The position numbers and the translations under genes were made by a program. Shown here one piece after another: positions 7,461-12,594 of a DNA stretch of 12,594 nt; position 1 is the stretch's first letter; each line of letters begins with the position of its first letter. The DNA is taken from contig DAOKYT010000071.1 of assembly GCA_035326025.1 (NCBI GenBank), positions 1-12,594 of the forward strand, written 5' to 3'. The notes under the pieces were generated by a model. That model made no database searches. It was not told the DNA's origin and saw nothing but the letters and a program-made list of their open reading frames with translations. The stretch comes from Amarobacter sp035326025 (GTDB lineage Bacteria > Chloroflexota > Dehalococcoidia > Tepidiformales > Tepidiformaceae).

Positions 7461-8621
7461 ATGCAACTCGACCACCTGGGCGAAGCCCAACGCCTGGCGT
7501 ATGCGGCCGCCAGGCGCTTCGCCGATACCGAGCTCCGCGGCCTGGCGGCGGCCAACCCCGGCGACCAGGCGCTGGTCAAGTCGGTGTTGCCGAGGCTCGC
7601 GGAGATCGGCCTGCTGGGCGGCACCTTTCCGGAGGAAGTGGGCGGCGCCGGGACCGACCACATCTCCTACTGCCTCGTCTGCGAAGCCATCGGTGGCGTC
7701 AGTCCTTCCATCTTTACCGGGGCGCTCACGGTGCAGCTTTCCCTGGTCGGCACGGCCCTCCACCGTTTCGGCCGGCTCCCGCAGCACGCGGCCCTGCTCC
7801 GGGAGGCGCTGTCGGGTGCGAAGGTTGGCGCGTTCGCGCTCACCGAGCCCGACTCTGGCTCAGACCCCGCCGCGGCGAAGACCGAGGCCCGCAGGGGCGG
7901 GGACTCCTGGGTCATCAATGGCTCCAAACTCTGGATCTCCAACGGGACAATCGCCGACTTCATTGTCGTCTTCGCCCAGACGCAGCCGGGTTCACGGCAT
8001 CGCGGAATGACAGCGTTCATCGTCCCGGGCAATGCCCCCGGCCTGGGCCGCACCCCCATTGGCGGCAAGCTGGGACTTGCCGAGTCCGACACCGCATCGC
8101 TTTCCTTTGATGACGTCCAGGTCGGCGACGATGCCCGCCTCGGCGAGGTTGGCCAGGGGTTCACCATCGCACAGGCTTCGCTCGAAGTCGGGCGTCTTTC
8201 GACCGCGGCGTGCGCGGTGGGCATTTCCCAGGCCTGTCTCGACATCTCGATCGCCTACGCGAAGTCGCGCGAGCAGTGGGGCAAACCCATCGGCGGGCAC
8301 CAGCTCATCCAACAATTGGTCGCCGAAATGGCCACCAGCACCCTGGCGAGCCGGCTCATGGTCCATCATGCGGCGTCGGCAATCGACCGTGGTGAGTCCG
8401 CGGCGGCGCTGGTGGCGATGGCGAAGCAATTCGCCACCGAATCCGCCGTGGAGAACGCCCGCCGGGCCATCTCGCTTCACGGTGGCGTCGGTTTCGTCGA
8501 CGAAACAGGCATCGCTCCGCTCCTGCGGGATGCCATCGGGCTGAGCCTGTACGAGGGCACATCGCAGATCCAGGGCCTCATCATCGCCCGGACGCTGCTC
8601 GGCATTTCCGCCTTCGCCTGA
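7461..8621 (+). CDS. Acyl-CoA dehydrogenase
   Basis: FAD-dependent flavoprotein that introduces a trans double bond between C2 and C3 of an acyl-CoA, passing electrons to an electron-transfer flavoprotein. It is 386 residues, the normal family length, with all three domains: N-terminal helical (1-120), middle beta (about 121-220) and C-terminal helical (about 230-386). Visible motifs are the FAD/substrate segment AFALTEPDSGSDPAAAKTEA (124-143), WISNG (158-162), and YEGTSQIQ with Glu365 at the catalytic-base position of medium- and short-chain enzymes. ATG 7461 is preceded by GGGAGGA. The palindromic operator upstream suggests repression by the TetR protein at 10600. The gene is convergent with the acyl-CoA mutase, with a hairpin between them. 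Chain length or branching preference cannot be told from the sequence. Confidence 0.95.
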   Translation: MQLDHLGEAQRLAYAAARRFADTELRGLAAANPGDQALVKSVLPRLAEIGLLGGTFPEEVGGAGTDHISYCLVCEAIGGVSPSIFTGALTVQLSLVGTALHRFGRLPQHAALLREALSGAKVGAFALTEPDSGSDPAAAKTEARRGGDSWVINGSKLWISNGTIADFIVVFAQTQPGSRHRGMTAFIVPGNAPGLGRTPIGGKLGLAESDTASLSFDDVQVGDDARLGEVGQGFTIAQASLEVGRLSTAACAVGISQACLDISIAYAKSREQWGKPIGGHQLIQQLVAEMATSTLASRLMVHHAASAIDRGESAAALVAMAKQFATESAVENARRAISLHGGVGFVDETGIAPLLRDAIGLSLYEGTSQIQGLIIARTLLGISAFA

Positions 8622-8647
8622 CCCTCTCGCAATCCGCATGCGCCCCA

Positions 8648-8674
8648 CTGCCCGGGCCACTGGCGCCCGGGCAG
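8648..8674. terminator. Hairpin terminator between convergent genes
   Basis: CTGCCCGGGC and GCCCGGGCAG form a perfect 10-bp stem around a 7-base loop. It lies 27 bp after the dehydrogenase stop and 31 bp from the mutase stop. The T-content after the stem on the + strand is modest (GTTGTCT), so it may act as a terminator in both directions or as an mRNA 3' stabiliser. Confidence 0.75.
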
Positions 8675-8704
8675 CGTTGTCTGGCCGTATCCGGGCGCCG
8701 ATCG

Positions 8705-10369
8705 CTACACGATGACCTGCTCCCGGTATTCGCCATAGACGCGGCGCCACATGTTGCACACTTCGCCTACCGTGGCCCCGGCGTTCACCGCGGCGATGAT
8801 GAATGGCATCGTGTTGGTATTCGGGTCGCGGCTCGCCTGCTCCAGGGCCGACATCGCGGCGGCGTGAGCCGATGCATCGCGCTCCGCCTTGTGCTTCTTC
8901 AGGCGCGCGAGGTGGCGCTGCTCACCCTCGGGGTCGAACTGCAGGATCGGGATGTCCGGCTTCTCTTCGCTGACGTATTCGTTCACGCCCACGATGATCC
9001 GGTCGCGCGTATCGACCTCGAACTGGTACCGCGCCGAGGCGTCGGCGATCTCTTTCTGGAAGAAGCCCGTCTCGATGGCGGGAATGACGCCCCCGAGCGC
9101 CTCGACCTGGTCGAAGTACTTCAGGACTTCGGCCTCCATATCGGTGGTCAGCTTCTCCACAAAATAGCTCCCACCAAGCGGGTCGACCGTGTTGATGACG
9201 CCCGACTCGTGGAGGATGACCTGCTGGGTACGGACGGCGAGACGGGCCGCCTTGTCGCTCGGGAGGGCCATCGCTTCGTCCATCGCGTCGGTGTGGAGCG
9301 ACTGCGTGCCCCCGAGTACCGCCGCGAGCGCCTGGATAGCGACACGCACAAGGTTGACTTCGGGCTGCTGTTCGGTGAGCGATACGCCGGCAGTCTGCGT
9401 ATGGAAGCGCATGAGCCATGAGCGCGGATTCTTCGCCCCGAAGCGTTCGCGCATCTGGCGCGCCCAGATCCGGCGGGCGGCGCGGAACTTCGCGATCTCC
9501 TCGAAGAAGTCGTTGTGGCTGTTGAAGAAAAAGCTGATGCGCGGCGCGAAGGTATCGATATCGAGTCCGCGGGCGAGCCCCCACTTCACGTACTCGATGC
9601 CATCGGCGAGGGTGAACGCGAGCTCCTGTGCCGATGTCGCGCCCGCTTCGCGGATGTGGTACCCGCTCACGCTCACCGGGTTCCAGAGCGGCATCTCGTT
9701 CGAGGCGAACTCGATCGTGTCGGTCACCAGCCGCATGGATTGGTCCGGCGGGTAGATGAACTCTTTCTGGGCGATGTACCCCTTGAGGATGTCGTTCTGG
9801 AGCGTACCCGCCAGCTTCGCCCGGGGGATGCCGCGCTTTTCGGCCGCGGCGATGAAAAGCGCCCAGACCACTGGCGCCGGGCCGTTGATCGTCATCGATG
9901 TCGTGATCCGGTCGAGCGGGAGGCCGCTGAGCAGGATGTCCATGTCGGCAAGGGAATCGACGGCCACGCCGCAGGCGCCGAATTCGCCCTCTGCCCATGG
10001 TTCGTCATGGTCGTAGCCCATCAGCGTCGGCATGTCGAAAGCGATGGACAGGCCGTTGTTGCCCGCCGCGAGGAGATCCTTGTAACGCTGGTTCGTCTCT
10101 TCGACTGATCCGAACCCGCTGAACATCCGGATCGTCCAGGGCTTGCCACGGTACCCGGTGCGGTGGATGCCTCGCGTGAACGGGTAGTTGCCCGGCAGAT
10201 TGATGTCGCGCTCGTAGTCCACGCCGGCGATGTCCGTCGGGTCGTAGAGGCGCTCGATCGGGCGCCCGGAGACGGTCATGAACGGCCCCGCCAGCTCCGT
10301 GCCCTCCCGTACAACCGCCTCGTCGTATTCGGCGCGAAGCTGTCTTGCTCGGTCCATGTCCTCGTTCAT
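8705..10369 (-). CDS. B12-dependent acyl-CoA mutase large subunit (methylmalonyl-CoA mutase family)
   Basis: Catalytic TIM-barrel subunit of an adenosylcobalamin-dependent acyl-CoA carbon-skeleton mutase, 554 residues. The B12-binding domain is absent, so it should work with a separate small subunit, which is not in this window. Family motifs are clear: RGKPWTIRMFSGFGS (74-88), GLSIAFDMPTLMGYD (106-120), GTLQNDILKGYIAQ (188-201) and SVSGYHIREAGAT (233-245). Compared from memory with Propionibacterium methylmalonyl-CoA mutase, Y73 matches Tyr89, Q191 Gln197, Y237 Tyr243 and H238 His244. Q201 replaces Arg207, which binds the substrate carboxylate; isobutyryl-CoA-type mutases also have Gln there. 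The residue before Y73 is Gly rather than the usual Met. An annotation of methylmalonyl-CoA mutase is therefore not safe. ATG 10369 follows GGGGGAA. It is divergent from tetR, with the shared operator between them. Confidence 0.93.
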   Translation of the reverse strand: MNEDMDRARQLRAEYDEAVVREGTELAGPFMTVSGRPIERLYDPTDIAGVDYERDINLPGNYPFTRGIHRTGYRGKPWTIRMFSGFGSVEETNQRYKDLLAAGNNGLSIAFDMPTLMGYDHDEPWAEGEFGACGVAVDSLADMDILLSGLPLDRITTSMTINGPAPVVWALFIAAAEKRGIPRAKLAGTLQNDILKGYIAQKEFIYPPDQSMRLVTDTIEFASNEMPLWNPVSVSGYHIREAGATSAQELAFTLADGIEYVKWGLARGLDIDTFAPRISFFFNSHNDFFEEIAKFRAARRIWARQMRERFGAKNPRSWLMRFHTQTAGVSLTEQQPEVNLVRVAIQALAAVLGGTQSLHTDAMDEAMALPSDKAARLAVRTQQVILHESGVINTVDPLGGSYFVEKLTTDMEAEVLKYFDQVEALGGVIPAIETGFFQKEIADASARYQFEVDTRDRIIVGVNEYVSEEKPDIPILQFDPEGEQRHLARLKKHKAERDASAHAAAMSALEQASRDPNTNTMPFIIAAVNAGATVGEVCNMWRRVYGEYREQVIV

Positions 10370-10599
10370 GCTTCCCCCGTGGTCCGGCCCTCCTGCAGGC
10401 TGACCGGGTTGTTGAGACGGCTATTCTGCATCCGCGGCCAGGCCGGCACTACCCGGGCAGGCGGCCCGCCGCTCGTTGCGGTACAGTGAGTGAGTACTCA
10501 CCCGGCGAGTATCCAGAACGCGGCCAACGGCTGTCAACGCGCCTGCCGGCCCGGTCCGGGGACTCGGCTCTGATACCATCTCCCCCGGCGAAGGGACCC
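10370..10599. promoter_or_regulatory. Divergent promoter region, acyl-CoA mutase / tetR
   Basis: 230 bp between the start codons of the mutase (-) and the TetR regulator (+). It contains the 18-bp palindrome at 10487-10504, 117 bp from the mutase start and 95 bp from the regulator start. An AAGGGA ribosome site precedes the tetR ATG. I could not assign convincing -35/-10 pairs for either direction. Confidence 0.6.
10487..10504. promoter_or_regulatory. Palindromic TetR-type operator, copy 2
   Basis: TGAGTGAGTACTCACCCG shares the core GAGTACTCAC and the TGAG left edge with copy 1 at 7405-7422. The left half-site is a perfect TGAGTGAGT, and the right half has two substitutions. Its position in the mutase/tetR divergent region suits repression of both genes and autoregulation. 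Direct binding is inferred, not shown. Confidence 0.78.
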
Positions 10600-11253
10600 A
10601 TGTCCAGGGCAATGTCCAGCGATGAACGCAGCAGCACACTGAGCATCCGGTCGGGGATCAAGGACGAGGCGCTCCTGGCGGAGCGCCGTTCGCTCGTAGT
10701 CGAGAAAGCCACGGAATTGTTCATCGCGAGGGGGTTCGCCGAGGTTTCGGTCAACGAGATCGCCGGGTTCGCCGGGATCAGCGTGGGGTCGCTCTACAAG
10801 TACATCCGCGCCAAGGAAGACCTGCTGTGGCTCGTCATGCAGTCCATCTACGGCACGCTCGAGGACATCCTGGAGGCGCAGCGGAAGGAGGCCTCGGGCC
10901 CAGAGGCGGCGCTCGATCACACCGTGCGGCGACTCTTCGAAGCCGTTGACACGGTGAGCCGGGGCATCCTGCTGATGTACCGCGAGTACCGGAACCTGCC
11001 GCCCGAAGGACAGCAGGAGTTCATGGGCCGGGAAGAGCGGATCCTGGCGATCTTCCGCGCCATCATCGAGGACGGCAACGCGAAGGGCAGCTTCCACTGC
11101 CCCCACCCCGGCCTGGCCGCACTCGATATCCTGATGGCGGCCCACGCCTGGAGCTTGAAACGCTGGGTCTTGCCCGGAGGGATGTCCCGCGACGAGTACG
11201 TGGAGAGCCAGGTTGCGCTCATCCGCCAACTGGTCGGGGCAGGTCCCGGCTGA
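10600..11253 (+). CDS. TetR-family transcriptional regulator
   Basis: DNA-binding dimeric repressor of the TetR family, 217 residues, normal length. The N-terminal helix-turn-helix spans about residues 34-80, with LFIARGFAEVSVNEIAGFAG (40-59) and the recognition helix and cap SVGSLYKYIRAKEDLL (61-76). The C-terminal part would bind a ligand, likely an acyl-CoA given the neighbours (inference). ATG 10600 was chosen because AAGGGA lies just upstream, though the spacing is short. ATG 10612 is an alternative. It is divergent from the acyl-CoA mutase, with a strong palindrome between them. The same palindrome lies before the acyl-CoA dehydrogenase, so the protein probably controls a small acyl-CoA catabolism regulon and itself. 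The sequence after it runs 50 bp to an N gap. Confidence 0.93.
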   Translation: MSRAMSSDERSSTLSIRSGIKDEALLAERRSLVVEKATELFIARGFAEVSVNEIAGFAGISVGSLYKYIRAKEDLLWLVMQSIYGTLEDILEAQRKEASGPEAALDHTVRRLFEAVDTVSRGILLMYREYRNLPPEGQQEFMGREERILAIFRAIIEDGNAKGSFHCPHPGLAALDILMAAHAWSLKRWVLPGGMSRDEYVESQVALIRQLVGAGPG

Positions 11254-11303
11254 GCCATCGCCGGCCCACAACCGTGCTGGCGCTTACGCGACACGGAACG
11301 ATG

Positions 11304-11403
11304 NNNNNNNNNNNNNNNNNNNNNNNNNNNNNNNNNNNNNNNNNNNNNNNNNNNNNNNNNNNNNNNNNNNNNNNNNNNNNNNNNNNNNNNNNNNNNNNNN
11401 NNN
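11304..11403. other. Assembly gap 3 (100 N), flanks do not overlap
   Basis: Exactly 100 N, but unlike gaps 1 and 2 the sequences on the two sides share no 55-bp repeat. The true distance is unknown. The link between the regulon on the left and the genes on the right rests on whatever read pairing joined them. Confidence 0.95.
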
Positions 11404-11598
11404 CCCGGTCGCGAATCGGCGTGGCGACCACGACGCCCGGCTTCAATCACCGGTCCCGCCTCGAATGGGGAGGTCTACCTCCGGAGCGTGGAACCGCACC
11501 ACTGGGACGGGCTCGTCAGCTGGTTAGGCAATCCTGGTTGGGCGCGGGAGGCGTGGGTCGCCGAATCGAAGTGCTTGACTCCAGCGAGGACGGGATGA
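11404..11598 (+). pseudogene. Fragment resembling a CaiB/BaiF-family CoA-transferase
   Basis: A frame open from the gap edge to TGA 11596-11598 encodes 64 residues without a start. The stretch NGEVYLRSVEPHHW, then DGLVSWLGNPGWAREAWVAE, resembles the segment of class III (CaiB/BaiF) CoA-transferases where a glycine-rich xGxVxL strand leads to a His-Trp pair and the GNPxWA motif. Full enzymes have about 380-420 residues and continue well beyond this point. Here similarity stops at about 11570 and a stop follows within ten codons. The N-terminal part could lie in the gap; the C-terminal part is missing or frameshifted. Such enzymes move CoA between organic acids, which would suit the acyl-CoA genes to the left. 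The assignment is from pattern memory only. Confidence 0.5.
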
Positions 11599-11657
11599 CC
11601 CGGCACCTCAGCAACATCGGATGGTTCTCCCGCCCGATGTGTCCGGTAGGGGTCATC
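11594..11657. repeat. Nested inverted repeat between convergent frames
   Basis: The outer arms GATGACCC (11594-11601) and GGGTCATC (11650-11657) are perfectly complementary. Inside them ACATCGG and CCGATGT form a second 7-bp stem (about 11614-11640). Each outer arm supplies the TGA stop of the frame ending there: 11596-11598 on + and 11653-11655 on -. It may be a bidirectional terminator, although no T-tract is visible. Confidence 0.5.
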
Positions 11658-12414
11658 TCGGCGCTTGCCGGGCGAGGTTCTGCCTGACGGTGGTCAGCAA
11701 TTCCTTAACGCCCTCAGCGGTGATGACGCCGTCGTCGCCCCGGCGCCGGGCCAGGGCCTGGGCCACGACCTCGAGGTCCGGGCGCTGAGCTAATACCCAG
11801 CTGGCGGCATCGGCCTTCGAGACGTGCTCGCCGGTCTCGGCGAACCGCCAGACCCGGCAGGCGGTGAAGACCATCAGCTCGTCGACCCGGGGATCGAACG
11901 GGATCGCCAGCCACCGCGCCAGGTGGCCGTCGCCGGCGGCGACCACCTGCTCGTCAGTGACCGCGCCAATCAGCTCGGACGGCTCTGGACCGACCAGCGC
12001 TCACCCCCAGGTCCGCACCTGGGAGAGCTCGACGACGAGGTCGGGCTCGATGGCCGGACTCCGGATCGCCCGCAGCGGCTCGCCGCCCGTCGGCCGCACC
12101 TGGACCTCGTACGCCAACGTCGGCGTCCAGCCCGGCGCGCTCGGCGCCGACGCTACTGCCGTTGTCACGAGGCGGAAGTCGGCGTCGTACGCCATCGTCA
12201 CGAGGTTCGACTCGAACTTGCCAAGGAGACGGTCTGCCTGCTCGCCGTCGAGAGCGTGGCCGACGATGCCCAGGAGGTCGAGGTCGCTCTTGCCCTCGAC
12301 GAACCCACCAGTAACGAGCGAGCCGTGCACGTACAGGGCGACCAGGTCGTCGCCGAGCAGCTCGCGGATGCTGGTCGATAGCCGGTCGACCACCGCCCAG
12401 GCGGCGGCGCTCAT
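11653..12414 (-). pseudogene. Aminoglycoside-adenylyltransferase-like nucleotidyltransferase, broken by an in-frame TGA
   Basis: One frame of 254 codons, about the length of AadA-type (DUF4111) nucleotidyltransferases, carries a single internal TGA at 12001-12003 (codon 138). The N-terminal 137 residues hold the nucleotidyltransferase motif: HGS at 30-32 followed by SDLDL at 43-47, with the two metal-binding Asp. The 115 residues after the stop match the helical C-terminal domain (ELMVFTACRVWRF, HVSKADAASWVL). The TGA lies in WG-stop-ALVGPEP, where relatives commonly read HGRALVGP or similar, so a CGA-to-TGA change is the simplest cause. The ATG at 12414 overlaps the upstream stop (ATGA). Family members adenylylate aminoglycosides or unknown substrates; a resistance role cannot be claimed. 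Real loss, readthrough or a sequencing error are all possible. Confidence 0.75.
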
Positions 12415-12593
12415 CGAGTCAGCGCCCTCTCTTCGCGGGCGGTGCCGAGCGACCGATCGACAGCCGATCCGGTGTCGGCTGGCAGCGCGATGTCCCGGAG
12501 GACCATGTGCCCATCGTAGGTCATCACGAGGGTCCGCACACGGCCGGTCCTTCCTCCGTTGCGTCGGGATTCCGCCGAGTGGAGGAGGTCGGT
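12411..12593 (-). CDS. Unrecognised protein, C-terminal 60 residues only
   Basis: A frame open from the right edge ends at TGA 12413-12411, overlapping the ATG of the nucleotidyltransferase gene in the ATGA arrangement. This is typical of translationally coupled genes and is the main reason to call it. The residues include GRVRTLVMTYDGHMVLRDIA and end in GTAREERALTR. I do not recognise the family. A start cannot be chosen because the gene runs off the window; an internal GTG or ATG could also begin a much shorter product. Confidence 0.45.
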   Translation of the reverse strand, partial: TDLLHSAESRRNGGRTGRVRTLVMTYDGHMVLRDIALPADTGSAVDRSLGTAREERALTR

Positions 12594-12594
12594 A

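Noticed and set aside
8705..10369. 2-hydroxyisobutyryl-CoA mutase as the specific identity of the large subunit
   Set aside because: That enzyme has Ile at the position where this protein has Tyr73, so the specific name is not supported.
11523..11529. GTTAGGC as an integron attC core near an aadA-like gene
   Set aside because: There is no matching RYYYAAC partner at the right distance, it lies within the CoA-transferase-like frame, and the nucleotidyltransferase is on the other strand without a cassette layout.
12001..12003. TGA read as selenocysteine or as a reassigned codon
   Set aside because: Relatives do not have Cys or Sec at this spot as far as I recall, no selenocysteine insertion hairpin was evident just after it, and other genes here end in TGA.
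1..12594. CRISPR arrays, tRNA or rRNA genes, insertion sequences, defence systems
   Set aside because: I looked on both strands and saw no regularly spaced repeats, no tRNA-like or rRNA-like stretches and no transposase or defence-family motifs.

Overview
The window is a high-GC bacterial scaffold made of assembled pieces joined by three runs of exactly 100 N (3864-3963, 5502-5601, 11304-11403). The dense packing, the complex I operon ending in nuoL-nuoM-nuoN, the ubiquitin-fold/Mut7-C protein and the acyl-CoA mutase/dehydrogenase genes suggest an aerobic or facultative heterotroph, perhaps Chloroflexota or a similar lineage. That placement is inference; nothing in the window proves it.

Region 1 (1-6084, + strand) is the end of the NADH:quinone oxidoreductase operon: nuoL (start cut off by the window edge), nuoM and nuoN, the three antiporter-like proton-pumping membrane subunits. 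They are packed with a 9-bp gap and a 4-bp overlap. The rRNA-maturation endonuclease gene ybeY overlaps the end of nuoN. A gene for a ubiquitin-like plus Mut7-C-type protein follows, and most of its nuclease core appears to be missing. Two N runs lie inside genes (nuoN and the Mut7-C gene). Both are flanked by exact 55-bp duplications, and removing 155 bp at each restores one intact reading frame, so these are assembly joins and not biological breaks.

Region 2 (6092-6901, - strand) is a nitroreductase-family flavoprotein gene, convergent with region 1. A 559-bp intergenic stretch follows, with a possible decayed or frameshifted small ORF and a palindromic operator.

Region 3 (7461-11253) looks like a small acyl-CoA catabolism regulon: an acyl-CoA dehydrogenase (+), a strong hairpin terminator, a B12-dependent acyl-CoA mutase large subunit (-), and a divergent TetR-family regulator (+). 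The same 18-bp palindrome, close to TGAGTGAGTACTCACTCA, sits before the dehydrogenase and in the mutase/tetR divergent promoter region. This suggests one TetR protein controls all three genes. The mutase has Gln where methylmalonyl-CoA mutases have the carboxylate-binding Arg, so its substrate may not be methylmalonyl-CoA.

Region 4 (11404-12594) lies beyond an N run with no flanking overlap, so its link to the rest is weaker. It holds a fragment resembling a CaiB/BaiF CoA-transferase (+), a nested inverted repeat, an aminoglycoside-adenylyltransferase-like nucleotidyltransferase gene (-) broken by one in-frame TGA, and the end of an unrecognised gene overlapping it by ATGA. I saw no rRNA or tRNA genes, CRISPR arrays or insertion sequences.
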